Of a stretch of DNA of 64,000 nt, positions 7,851 to 15,851 are shown in pieces. The notes beneath the pieces were generated by a model, which made no database searches, was not told the origin of the DNA, and saw only the letters and a list, made by a program, of their open reading frames with translations. The translations under genes were made by a program, and so were the position numbers. This DNA is from CAZDXJ01 sp964509475 (lineage in GTDB: Bacteria; Pseudomonadota; Gammaproteobacteria; Methylococcales; Methylomonadaceae), in contig CAZDXJ010000003.1 in the NCBI GenBank assembly GCA_964509475.1, forward strand, positions 8,348-72,347, read 5' to 3'. Numbering within the stretch: the first letter of the stretch is position 1; every line of letters begins with the position of its first letter.

Positions 7851-10121
7851 ATGTTAAGTAAAGAATTAGAGTTTTCATTAAATCAGGCTTTCAAGGCCGC
7901 TCATAACAAACGGCATGAATTCATAACCGTGGAACATATGCTGTTGACACTTCTGGACAACCCATCCGCGGAACCGGTGCTGCGTGCCTGCGGATGCGAT
8001 ATCAATATGCTGCGCGGAGAACTGACCCAATTCATCGATGAAACGATTTCCCTGATTCCCGAAAATGTACAACGTGAAACCCAACCCACATTGGGATTTC
8101 AAAGAGTGTTGCAACGGGCTGTATTTCATATCCAGGCCTCCGATAAAAAAGAAGTCAATGGTGCCAACCTGCTGGTTGCCCTGTTCAGCGAACAAGACTC
8201 CCATGCTGTATTTTTACTTAACAAGCAAGATATCACCCGACTCGATGTCGTGAATTATCTGGCCCATGGTATTTCCAAACAAGACCAGGAAGATATGGAT
8301 ATCGAACCGCCAGGCGATCCAGACGAAATGGAAAAATCCGTACAGGAAACGCCGTTGCAAAAATATGCGACCGACCTTAATGAAGCCGCTCGTCAAGGCA
8401 AAATTGACCCGCTCATTGGCCGTAGCGCGGAACTGGAAAGAACCATACAAGTGCTTTGCCGCCGCCGCAAAAACAACCCGCTGCTGGTTGGAGAAGCCGG
8501 TGTTGGCAAAACCGCCATTGCCGAGGGCCTGGCCAAACAGATCGTCGAAGAAGAAGTACCGGAAGTTCTGGCCCAATCAACGATTTACGCCCTGGATCTG
8601 GGTTCACTGGTTGCCGGCACCAAATACCGCGGTGATTTTGAAAAACGTTTAAAAGCCCTGATCAAACAACTGCAACAGGAACCCGACGCAATTTTGTTTA
8701 TTGACGAAATTCATACCATCATTGGTGCTGGTTCCGCTTCCGGCGGGGTCATGGACGCATCAAATTTGATTAAACCTGTACTGGCCTCCGGTGAACTGCG
8801 CTGCATTGGTTCAACCACTTATCAGGAATTTCGAGGCATTTTCGAAAAAGATCGGGCACTTGCCCGACGTTTCCAGAAAATCGACATCCTCGAACCTTCA
8901 GTGGAAGACACGTTTCAGATTCTGAAAGGATTAAAATCGCGCTTTGAAGAACACCACGATGTCAAATACAGCGTCGAAAGCCTGCGCGTTGCAGCCGAAT
9001 TGTCCGCACGTTACATTACTGATCGGCATTTGCCCGACAAAGCCATTGACGTCATTGATGAAGCCGGTGCGAAACAACGCCTGGCCAGCAGCGAAGAAAG
9101 AAAAACCTTGATTGGCGAACGGGAGGTTGAAGAAATCGTTGCCAAAATTGCCCGGATTCCGCCTAAATCGGTTTCTGCCAGTGACCGGGAAAAGCTTCAG
9201 GATCTGGAGAAAAACCTGAAAATGCTGGTTTTCGGCCAGGATGAAGCGATCAGCGCTTTGGCGTCCGCCATCAAATTATCCCGTTCCGGCTTGAGAGATT
9301 CCATGAAAACAGTCGGCTCGTTTTTGTTTGCTGGCCCCACTGGCGTAGGAAAAACGGAAGTGAGCCGGCAACTGGCAAAAGTCCTGGGCATCGGACTGAT
9401 TCGTTTCGATATGTCCGAATATATGGAGCGTCATACCGTTTCCCGTTTGATTGGCGCACCACCAGGTTATGTCGGATTCGATCAGGGCGGTCTGCTGACC
9501 GAACAGGTCAACCAACATCCGCATGCGGTGTTACTGCTTGACGAATTGGAAAAAGCGCATCCTGATGTATTTAATTTGTTGTTACAAGTCATGGATCACG
9601 GAACCTTGACCGACAACAATGGACGCAAAGCCGATTTCCGTAATATTATCCTGATTATGACGACCAATGCCGGCGCTGCCGAAGGCAGTCGGGCTTCAAT
9701 AGGTTTCACGAAACAAAATCATGAAACCGACAGCCTGCTGGCCATCAATAAACTGTTCTCGCCTGAATTTCGTAACCGTCTGGACGCGGTGATTCAGTTC
9801 AAGCCATTGGATATTTCCACCGTAGGCCATGTCGTGGACAAGTTCCTGTTTGAATTGGAAACATTACTTGCTGAAAAACAAGTCACCCTGTCGCTGGACG
9901 CCGAGGCCCGGCTATGGCTTGCGGAACATGGCTGCGATCCACAAATGGGCGCAAGGCCTATGGCACGTTTGATTCAGGAAAAAATCAAAAAACCACTGGC
10001 GAATGATTTGTTATTTGGAAAACTGGCCCGTGGTGGCCATGTACAAATCCATCTCAAGGACAACGATTTGGTTTTCGATATTGTAAGCAAAGAACTCAGC
10101 GTCCCGGAAAAAAGTATCTAG
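7851..10121 (+). CDS. clpA: Clp protease ATP-binding subunit ClpA
   Basis: Class I Hsp100 unfoldase that feeds substrates to ClpP. The order is as expected: Clp-N repeats (MLSKELEFSLNQAFKAAHNK, FITVEHMLLTLL), first AAA+ module with Walker A GEAGVGKT and Walker B ILFIDEIHTIIGAG, second AAA+ module with Walker A GPTGVGKTE and Walker B VLLLDELEKAHPDV, and the ClpB-D2 C-terminal domain ending near residue 750. The 756-residue length matches E. coli ClpA (758). It is transcribed with clpS and ends 13 bp from the convergent infA. Confidence 0.98.
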   Translation: MLSKELEFSLNQAFKAAHNKRHEFITVEHMLLTLLDNPSAEPVLRACGCDINMLRGELTQFIDETISLIPENVQRETQPTLGFQRVLQRAVFHIQASDKKEVNGANLLVALFSEQDSHAVFLLNKQDITRLDVVNYLAHGISKQDQEDMDIEPPGDPDEMEKSVQETPLQKYATDLNEAARQGKIDPLIGRSAELERTIQVLCRRRKNNPLLVGEAGVGKTAIAEGLAKQIVEEEVPEVLAQSTIYALDLGSLVAGTKYRGDFEKRLKALIKQLQQEPDAILFIDEIHTIIGAGSASGGVMDASNLIKPVLASGELRCIGSTTYQEFRGIFEKDRALARRFQKIDILEPSVEDTFQILKGLKSRFEEHHDVKYSVESLRVAAELSARYITDRHLPDKAIDVIDEAGAKQRLASSEERKTLIGEREVEEIVAKIARIPPKSVSASDREKLQDLEKNLKMLVFGQDEAISALASAIKLSRSGLRDSMKTVGSFLFAGPTGVGKTEVSRQLAKVLGIGLIRFDMSEYMERHTVSRLIGAPPGYVGFDQGGLLTEQVNQHPHAVLLLDELEKAHPDVFNLLLQVMDHGTLTDNNGRKADFRNIILIMTTNAGAAEGSRASIGFTKQNHETDSLLAINKLFSPEFRNRLDAVIQFKPLDISTVGHVVDKFLFELETLLAEKQVTLSLDAEARLWLAEHGCDPQMGARPMARLIQEKIKKPLANDLLFGKLARGGHVQIHLKDNDLVFDIVSKELSVPEKSI

Positions 10122-10134
10122 CCTTCCACATCGT

Positions 10135-10353
10135 TCAACGCATTCGAAAAGTAATCCGGCCTTTACTTAAATCGTAAGGTGTCATTTCCACTTTTACCCG
10201 GTCACCGGTTAAAATACGAATATAGTGTTTACGCATTTTTCCGGAAATATGGGCTGTCACGACATGACCGTTTTCCAACTCAACACGAAACATGGTATTC
10301 GGAAGTGTTTCAATGACTTTACCTTCCATTTCAATATGATCTTCTTTTGCCAT
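10135..10353 (-). CDS. infA: translation initiation factor IF-1
   Basis: 72-residue S1/OB-fold factor that binds the ribosomal A site during initiation. MAKEDHIEMEGKVIETLPNT, then MFRVELENGHVVTAHISGKM and RKHYIRIL are near-identical to E. coli IF-1. The ATG at 10353 follows a GAGAG box; upstream in-frame starts give an unconserved extension. infA beside clpS-clpA is a conserved gammaproteobacterial arrangement. Confidence 0.98.
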   Translation of the reverse strand: MAKEDHIEMEGKVIETLPNTMFRVELENGHVVTAHISGKMRKHYIRILTGDRVKVEMTPYDLSKGRITFRMR

Positions 10354-10484
10354 TACATCTCTCTTAATAAATAAATCGACCATACTATCATAATTAACCA
10401 CTTTAAAATAGCCGGTTTGTTGAAAATAAAAAATAATTTAAAATCAATAGCTTATACGATCTCGGCATTATTTAAATTCCGTCC

Positions 10485-10634
10485 CTGCTCACCCCCTCTG
10501 AAAAGCAGGTGCAGGTTGTTGATTTATCAGGACTGCATAACTTGGGATGTTATGCAGCACGACAGGGATGTATGCACATGTCCTGATAAATCAATAACCT
10601 ACGCTGTCTACAACACAACCGGCTAAGTAGTTGC
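10485..10634. repeat. dispersed inverted-repeat element family 1, full copy
   Basis: About 150 bp. The left end is CTCACCCCCTCTGAAAAGCA then GGTGCAGGTTGTTGATTTAT. The right end, reverse-complemented, contains GGTTATTGATTTATCAGGA, so the inner arms pair for about 18 bp. The centre shares GGGATGTTATGC and GGATGTATGCAC with the copy at 5606-5790. A 69-residue open frame inside has no protein character and is rejected. Confidence 0.7.
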
Positions 10635-10644
10635 CAATATTTGT

Positions 10645-10825
10645 TTTTACGGCATATGCCTTACTCAGCCCTGTAGGGCGAACCCGCCTTGGGCAACGAA
10701 GCGCCGTTTCACACCCTTGGCCAATCTGCAGCGTTCCTGTCTGCCACCAGGCAGGCGTTTCGTCCCGATGCTTACTTTATTTTCCGCATTCGTAACCGCG
10801 TGGAGTATAATCACGCCCCTGCGGA
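10645..10825. repeat. cluster of short dispersed repeats upstream of the DHCR24-like gene
   Basis: Two units recur elsewhere. Unit one (10645-10680) contains ATATGCCTTACTCAGCCCTG and recurs inverted at 12533-12565. Unit two (10751-10816) contains AGGCGTTTCG, ATTTTCCGCATTCGTAACCG and GGAGTATAATC and recurs inverted at 63804-63866, with fragments at 14970-15003 and 40207-40225. Between them is a small palindrome, CTGTCTGCCACCAGGCAGG, which has relatives at 12690, 12870 and 15152. The gap 10402-10910 otherwise contains nothing I can identify except the infA promoter region. Confidence 0.6.
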
Positions 10826-10910
10826 TCATTGCGAAAACTTGGTTAGGTAATTGGGGTCGGGTATAATGCCGCAGGCATTCAAGTCAATTATTTATGCCTA
10901 TCCTTCAACA

Positions 10911-12410
10911 ATGATAGATTTTATTACGCAGCACCGGGGTATTTTTGTCACCATTTTTGTCCTGCCGGTTTCCTTATTGTTTAAATACAGCATGCAAATC
11001 AGAAACCGGATTATATTCTGGATGAACAGCGCCCCGGACAAACACCCGCAAAAAGTCACTGCCGTGCAGCAACAAGTCAAAAACTGGGCGTTACAAACCA
11101 AGCGATCCATACCCATGTGTACCGCACGTCCCGGATGGCAAGCAATGTCCCTGAAACAAGGCAATTACAAAAAAACCCATTTCAAAATAAACACCCATTT
11201 ACCGGATATTCTGGAAATAAACCAGCAAAAAGGCACGGTACGCGTTGAACCCATGGTCAATATGGCCCAGATTACCGCCATGCTCGCCCCTTTAGGCTGG
11301 ACCCTGGCAGTCGTTCCCGAACTGGACAGTCTGACCGTCGGCGGTTTGATCAACGGTTTTGGTATTGAGTCCAGCTCCCATAAATACGGCTTGTTTCAAT
11401 ATATTTGCGAAAGTTTTGAACTGGTTACTGCCAATGGCGAACTGAAAACCTGTTCCAAAGAGGAAAACAGCGAACTCTATTACGCAATTCCCTGGTCACA
11501 CGGCTCACTTGGCTTTCTGGTCAGTGCCGAAATCAAGATAATTCCAGCGCAAAAATATGTACATTTGCGTTATATCCCATACCAATCCAGGGAAGAATTT
11601 ATCCGGCGATTTAGCGAAGAATCCCTGAAACCCTTCAATGAAGCGCACGACTTCGTTGAAGGGTTGATGTATACAAAAGATCAAGGCGTTTTGATGTTAG
11701 GCGATTTTGCCAACGAAATACCGGCAGGGCAGCGCAAGAATGCCATCAATCATTTCTGGAAACCCTGGTTTTATGAACACGCACGATCTTTTTTGAAACA
11801 TGGCCAGGCCGAAGAATGGATTCCCTTACGTCACTATTATCATCGTCATACCCGATCGCTATTCTGGGAAATGCAGCAAATCATTCCCTTTGCCAATCAT
11901 CCTCTGTTCCGTTATTTGCTCGGCTGGATGTCCCCTCCTGAAATATCCTTACTGAAATTGACCGAAACCCAAAAGATTCATGAACTGTATGATAAACACC
12001 ACATGGATCAGGATATTTTGGTGCCTGTCAGCACATTGGCCAAAACTCTGGATTTCATCGACCAGGAAATCGACCTTTATCCTCTCTGGTTATGCCCTTG
12101 CAAATTATTTTCCACCCCAATCAAAGGTATGGTCGGCCCGGCGGGAAAAGAAGAAATGTTTGTTGATGTTGGTATTTACGGAGAACCCCGAATCGAAAAT
12201 TACCAGGCCAGGGAAACCGTGCGTATACTCGAAGCCTTTGTCCGAGGCGTCAAAGGCTACCAAGCGCTTTACGCCGATACCTACCAAACCCGCGCAGAAC
12301 TGCGGCAAATGTTCGATCACGGCTTGCTTGATAAATTGCGTAAACAATATAACGCGCTGGATGCGTTTCCCGAGCCCTTTGACAAGGTATCGCGCAAAGC
12401 CAGAACATAA
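10911..12410 (+). CDS. DHCR24-like delta24-sterol reductase (FAD-linked)
   Basis: Strikingly similar to eukaryotic 24-dehydrocholesterol reductase (Seladin-1), which reduces the sterol side-chain C24 double bond using FAD and NADPH. After an N-terminal hydrophobic helix (IFVTIFVLPVSLLF) the FAD-binding domain contains VPELDSLTVGGLINGFGIES then SSHKYGLFQYICESFEL, and SHGSLGFLVSAEIKIIPA. The C-terminal domain has PLRHYYHRHTRSLFWEMQ, YPLWLCPCKL and YGEPRIENYQARETVR, all characteristic of DHCR24 rather than generic FAD oxidases. Length about 500 residues. The start at 10911 aligns with the eukaryotic membrane helix; 10866 (15 residues longer) is possible, and neither has a strong Shine-Dalgarno sequence. 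No other sterol gene is in the window. Confidence 0.9.
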   Translation: MIDFITQHRGIFVTIFVLPVSLLFKYSMQIRNRIIFWMNSAPDKHPQKVTAVQQQVKNWALQTKRSIPMCTARPGWQAMSLKQGNYKKTHFKINTHLPDILEINQQKGTVRVEPMVNMAQITAMLAPLGWTLAVVPELDSLTVGGLINGFGIESSSHKYGLFQYICESFELVTANGELKTCSKEENSELYYAIPWSHGSLGFLVSAEIKIIPAQKYVHLRYIPYQSREEFIRRFSEESLKPFNEAHDFVEGLMYTKDQGVLMLGDFANEIPAGQRKNAINHFWKPWFYEHARSFLKHGQAEEWIPLRHYYHRHTRSLFWEMQQIIPFANHPLFRYLLGWMSPPEISLLKLTETQKIHELYDKHHMDQDILVPVSTLAKTLDFIDQEIDLYPLWLCPCKLFSTPIKGMVGPAGKEEMFVDVGIYGEPRIENYQARETVRILEAFVRGVKGYQALYADTYQTRAELRQMFDHGLLDKLRKQYNALDAFPEPFDKVSRKART

Positions 12411-12532
12411 CCCGGAGCCTTCCCGTTCCTATGATTCTGCGTGAAATACATACAGGATAATGGGAGTCCGGATGAATACGGATTGATTAAACCTGAATCA
12501 TCCGTAAAACAGGGCGCTGGACTTGACCCAGA

Positions 12533-12565
12533 CTTACAGGGCTGAGTAGGGCATATCCCGTAAAG
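12533..12565. repeat. short dispersed repeat, inverted copy of 10645-10680
   Basis: CTTACAGGGCTGAGTAGGGC followed by ATATCCCGTAAAG is the near reverse complement of the unit at 10645-10680. It belongs to a 590-bp gap (12411-13001) made largely of repeats and without a credible gene. Confidence 0.5.
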
Positions 12566-12586
12566 AATAAATATTGCATGGAGTAG

Positions 12587-12633
12587 GTGCGGATTTATCC
12601 AGCCATTCGCAGAAAAGCTGGATTTATCCGCAC
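12587..12633. repeat. inverted repeat, family 4, complete copy
   Basis: GTGCGGATTTATCCAGC and GCTGGATTTATCCGCAC form 17-bp arms (15 matches) around CATTCGCAGAAAA. The same unit, inverted and missing one terminus, lies at 14840-14882. Confidence 0.65.
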
Positions 12634-12737
12634 AGCGCAGAACCATGAATACGATACAGCGCGGCCCGATCACCTGCCTGGTGGTAGACAGGAGCACAGC
12701 GGATCGACCAAGGGTATGGAACCGCGCTTCGTTGTCC

Positions 12738-12793
12738 GGCACCCTGTTTTTTAGGTATCGCGTTATGAAAACCTTTGCCGTAAACAGGGCGCC
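12738..12793. repeat. inverted-repeat element family 3, copy 1
   Basis: A 56-bp unit bounded by GGCACCCTGTTTT and GTAAACAGGGCGCC with the core TATCGCGTTATGAAAACCTT. Copies lie inverted at 15279-15325 and 44396-44448. The ends pair with each other, so a transcript would fold into a hairpin. Confidence 0.7.
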
Positions 12794-13001
12794 GGGTACA
12801 AAAAGCACAAGTTTTTCTGTTCAGATTTTTTGCTTTCGCGGTTAATTCATTTGATATCCAAAATCCGAAAACCTGTCTGCCAACAGGCAGGCGTGACCGG
12901 GTGCAGTATAATGCCAGCTATCCACTTATGAGTGATTTTTCTTGAATTATTTAGCTTGGCGCAGGTCTTTGCAAACATAGCTTGACAAAAAGGTGATCGA
13001 T

Positions 13002-13385
13002 ATGGGTTGGAGAAACAAGCAACACGATGAAACTTACAGCGATGAAGAAGTTCTGGCCCGGCTGCAAGCCGAGTTACCGCATTGGTACCTCGAAAAGGGT
13101 TGGATTCGGCGTAAATATAAAACCAGTGGCTGGAAAGCCACGTTGATGGTTGTCAATACCGTAGGCCATTTGGCTGAAGCCGCGTTTCACCATCCCGATT
13201 TGACAGTTTCCTATGCTTTTGTCATTGTCAAACTGATGAATCACGCGGCTAAAGGTATTACCGACAAAGACTTTGAACTGGCCCATAAAATCGAACAAGT
13301 CATCATGTGGCAACCAGGCCAGGAAAATGGCGCCCTGGAGGGTACCCCCGACGATCCGCGCTTTAAATATATCAAATACGACTGA
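13002..13385 (+). CDS. phhB: 4a-hydroxytetrahydrobiopterin dehydratase-like (PCD/DCoH)
   Basis: Pterin-4a-carbinolamine dehydratase family. The family motif region FHHPDLTVSYAFVIVKLMNH has the paired histidines and the later His on the beta-sheet, followed by GITDKDFELAHKIE, matching the GLTERDxxLAxxIE pattern. These enzymes dehydrate 4a-hydroxytetrahydropterins; in bacteria without phenylalanine hydroxylase they are often linked to molybdopterin or other pterin metabolism. The role here is open, although the cell also makes methanopterin. AAGG 7 nt before the ATG supports 13002; a GTG three codons earlier is less likely. About 15 residues of C-terminal extension (TPDDPRFKYIKYD) look normal. 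Confidence 0.88.
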   Translation: MGWRNKQHDETYSDEEVLARLQAELPHWYLEKGWIRRKYKTSGWKATLMVVNTVGHLAEAAFHHPDLTVSYAFVIVKLMNHAAKGITDKDFELAHKIEQVIMWQPGQENGALEGTPDDPRFKYIKYD

Positions 13386-13387
13386 GT

Positions 13388-14686
13388 TTATCCAGCGTAC
13401 AAATAATAACAAGCTGCAGTTGCTGCCATCACGCCAACCAGGTCAGCGGTCAAACCCGCTGCCAAGGCATGCCGCATACGCCGGATTTGCACGGAACCAA
13501 AATAAACCGCCAGAACATAAAACGTTGTCTCGGTTGAGCCTTGCAGGGTACTGACCAAATAACCGACATAACTGTCCGGCCCAATGGATGTATCCTGCAA
13601 GGTAGCCGCCAACACACCATAAGCCCCTGAACCAGACAACGGTCTCAGCAGAGCCATCGGTAATGCCTCTGCCGGAAAACCAACCTGTTCCGTAACCGAT
13701 CCGATTACCGCGATCATGACATGCATCGCACCACTTTCACGGAACATCGCCACAGCGACCAGAATCGCAATCAAATAAGGGATAATCTTGATGGCAACAT
13801 GGAACCCTTCTTTGGCTCCATCGACAAAAACCTCGTAAACCCGAACCCCTTGATAAGCGCCAAAGCATAACAATGACACCACGAAAACTGGAATGACCCA
13901 GCTACCAATGCGGCTTCCATAAAGCACAGCCAATGGAATAAAAGCAAGCAAAGCCACCAATGCCAAATAAGAAATCCATACCGGATAAGCCCGGTCGGTG
14001 ATCAGCAAATCATCGCAAACCGTTTGTTCTTCGCTACTTGAAACCGTTAAACCATCCGCCGCTTCCTGCACATCAGTACTAAAAAAACGCTGATAAAACT
14101 TTGCCGCCAAAATGGCAGCCAGGGTGGAACACAAGGTAGCAAACAATGTCGTCGGAATGATACCGGCCGGATCGGCAGAACCCGCCGCGGCCCGCAATGC
14201 AATGACTCCCGTTGGTAATAAGGTGACACTGGATGTATTGATGGCCAGAAACAAAACCATCGCATTGGTTGCCGTTCCCTTGTTCGGATTCAATTTGTCC
14301 AATTCCTGCATGGCGCGGATACCAAAGGGGGTCGCCGCATTGCCCAAACCCAGCGCATTCGCCGACATATTCATGATCATCGCCCCCATGGCCGGATGAT
14401 CCGCCGGCACATCCGGAAAAAGACGTATCATCAATGGTCTCAACAGACGGGCAATGATCTGCAACAAGCCTCCCGCTTCGGCAACTTTCATCAAACCCAG
14501 AAAGAAAGCCATCACTCCAATCAGGCCCAGCGCCAGAGTAACCGAATTTTTGCTGGCTTCAATCAAGGCTGCCGTCAATGCCTGCATCGGCGCGACTTCA
14601 TCAGCCGTTTCCGGTATCCAGACGATCTGTTGATAAGCCGAAGTACAAAATGCAATCAAAATGAGGCTTAAAAAAATAATGTTCAT
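13388..14686 (-). CDS. SpmA-SpmB fusion, nucleoside-recognition (Gate) domain membrane protein
   Basis: A 432-residue polytopic inner-membrane protein joining two Gate-domain halves equivalent to Bacillus spore maturation proteins A and B. The first half carries MIMNMSANALGLGNAATPFG then IRAMQELDKLNP, the SpmA hallmark. A soluble linker (about residues 205-225, EAADGLTVSSSEEQTVCDDL) follows. The second half has GAKEGFHVAIKIIPYLIAIL and RPLSGSGAYGVLAATLQD, the SpmB hallmark. The fused form is common in non-sporulating Proteobacteria, where the substrate is unknown. It converges on phhB with 2 bp between them, so no shared function is implied. Confidence 0.85.
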   Translation of the reverse strand: MNIIFLSLILIAFCTSAYQQIVWIPETADEVAPMQALTAALIEASKNSVTLALGLIGVMAFFLGLMKVAEAGGLLQIIARLLRPLMIRLFPDVPADHPAMGAMIMNMSANALGLGNAATPFGIRAMQELDKLNPNKGTATNAMVLFLAINTSSVTLLPTGVIALRAAAGSADPAGIIPTTLFATLCSTLAAILAAKFYQRFFSTDVQEAADGLTVSSSEEQTVCDDLLITDRAYPVWISYLALVALLAFIPLAVLYGSRIGSWVIPVFVVSLLCFGAYQGVRVYEVFVDGAKEGFHVAIKIIPYLIAILVAVAMFRESGAMHVMIAVIGSVTEQVGFPAEALPMALLRPLSGSGAYGVLAATLQDTSIGPDSYVGYLVSTLQGSTETTFYVLAVYFGSVQIRRMRHALAAGLTADLVGVMAATAACYYLYAG

Positions 14687-14788
14687 AAAAATCCCGATAA
14701 CCCGTTAGCACCCAAAACAATAAGCTGACTCTACACCTACCCGCGTCATTCCGGCAGGGATTGCCGGAATCCAGGCCCAGGGATCACT

Positions 14789-14967
14789 GCCATTAAGTTA
14801 AGAAAATATGATTTGGGTATCGATGCGGCTTGTCGTACTGTGCGGATAAATCCAGCTTTTCTGCGAATGGCTGGATAAATCCATTCAACAAAAAGGCTTA
14901 ACTTAATGGCAATGAAGCCCAGGGATGGGCATCCGGCAAGCCGCCTGCCAACATATCCCAATTGCCC
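14789..14967. repeat. family 5 repeat interrupted by a family 4 unit
   Basis: Outer parts GCCATTAAGTTAAG (14789) and AGGCTTAACTTAATGGCAAT match the ends of the uninterrupted 54-bp palindrome at 63904-63957. The downstream sequence AAGCCGCCTGCCAACA..CCCAATTGCCC also matches the sequence after that copy. Between the arms lie about 80 bp absent from the other copy, including the family 4 unit (14840-14882). Confidence 0.6.
14840..14882. repeat. inverted repeat, family 4, copy lacking one end
   Basis: GTGCGGATAAATCCAGC, TTTTCTGCGAATG, GCTGGATAAATCC: the reverse complement of 12587-12633, but ending before the final GCAC. It sits inside the family 5 repeat. Confidence 0.6.
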
Positions 14968-15278
14968 GATCATTTTCCGCCTTCATAACCGTGCGGAGTG
15001 TAAAAACACTCTTGAATCCCAACAACAGCTATTTTCAAAATCCGCAACCGTGACCGCGCGGAGTACAACCACGAAAGACACAAAAGATAATGAGCACACT
15101 TCCTTTCCTTTAGCGCCGTTCCATGCCCCTGATCGATCCGCTGCGCTCCTGTCTGCCAGCAGGCAGGTGATCGACCCTGAGCAATACCGTGTTTCTGTTT
15201 TGCAGGAAGCACGGATGATTCGGGTTAATAAATCCGTGTTCATCTGTGGTTCAATCCTGTAGGGCAGGTCAGGCCCAG

Positions 15279-15325
15279 TACCCTGTTTACAGCAAAGGTT
15301 TTCATAACGCGATACTTAAAAAACA
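15279..15325. repeat. inverted-repeat element family 3, copy 2 (right end degenerate)
   Basis: TACCCTGTTTACAGCAAAGG then TTTTCATAACGCGATACTTA match copy 3 at 44396-44448 and copy 1 inverted. The terminal AACAGGGTGC is decayed to AACACGTT. The surrounding gap 14687-15399 also has a CTGTCTGCCAGCAGGCAGG palindrome at 15152 and the string AACCACGAAAGACAC, but no gene I can support. Confidence 0.55.
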
Positions 15326-15399
15326 CGTTATTTTTTCACAAACTCAATGGGTAAGGATATTTTGTTTGCAGACGGTTTTTCAATACAGTCTACAGTACA

Positions 15400-15786
15400 A
15401 TGGCTATGGATATCCAGGTCACCCCCAGTGCGCCGGTCAACCCAGGAAAAGCGGATCTGATTGCCAACATCGACAGACTTCGTGCAAAAAGCAAAAATGG
15501 CATGATGGACGTGGAAGTTGGTGTTGTTGTACAAAATCAGGGCAATGCTTCAACCGTAACAGCATTTACAGTAAGCGCCTATTTTTCAGGTGATACATCC
15601 TTGAGTGCCGATGATGTGTTATTGCAAAACTGGGATGTCAATGCGCTTGTCCCTGCCGACGCAGCCACTCTCAAAACACGCAACAGTCTGCCTTCTGCAT
15701 CCGGATTTATCATTATCGAGGTTGATGCAAACATGCAAGTTGACGAAACCGATAAAACCAACAACCGGTTCAGCACACCTTTGTAA
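15400..15786 (+). CDS. CARDB-like domain protein, orphan and possibly a remnant
   Basis: A 128-residue all-beta product resembling a single CARDB (cell-adhesion-related, immunoglobulin-like) domain: MDIQVTPSAPVNPGKADL, then VGVVVQNQGNASTVTAFTVS, LSADDVLLQNWDVNALVPAD, and the terminal VDETDKTNNRF typical of the domain's last strand. Such domains normally form parts of large exported proteins, yet no signal peptide, anchor or Shine-Dalgarno sequence is visible here. A start in another frame at about 15340 would read MGKDILFADGF, hinting that this is the frameshifted end of a longer gene. A strong terminator follows. Coding status is uncertain. Confidence 0.5.
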   Translation: MAMDIQVTPSAPVNPGKADLIANIDRLRAKSKNGMMDVEVGVVVQNQGNASTVTAFTVSAYFSGDTSLSADDVLLQNWDVNALVPADAATLKTRNSLPSASGFIIIEVDANMQVDETDKTNNRFSTPL

Positions 15787-15799
15787 ACCGGGATGAATT

Positions 15800-15838
15800 C
15801 CTTGGTGAGATTTTCATTATCTCACCAAGGACTTTTTT
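15800..15838 (+). terminator. Rho-independent terminator after the CARDB-like gene
   Basis: CCTTGGTGAGAT pairs perfectly with ATCTCACCAAGG over a 7-nt loop and is followed by ACTTTTTT. The arms are 12 bp without mismatch. It also lies 13 bp beyond the oadB stop, so it may block read-through from both sides. Confidence 0.88.
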
Positions 15839-15851
15839 CGGAAGGGGGAGT

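Noticed and set aside
10417..10626. 69-residue plus-strand frame between infA and the DHCR24-like gene
   Set aside because: Lies within the family 1 element; a similar frame arises in the copy at 5606-5790.
12317..12808. 163-residue minus-strand frame
   Set aside because: Antisense to the end of the DHCR24-like gene and made of repeat sequence.
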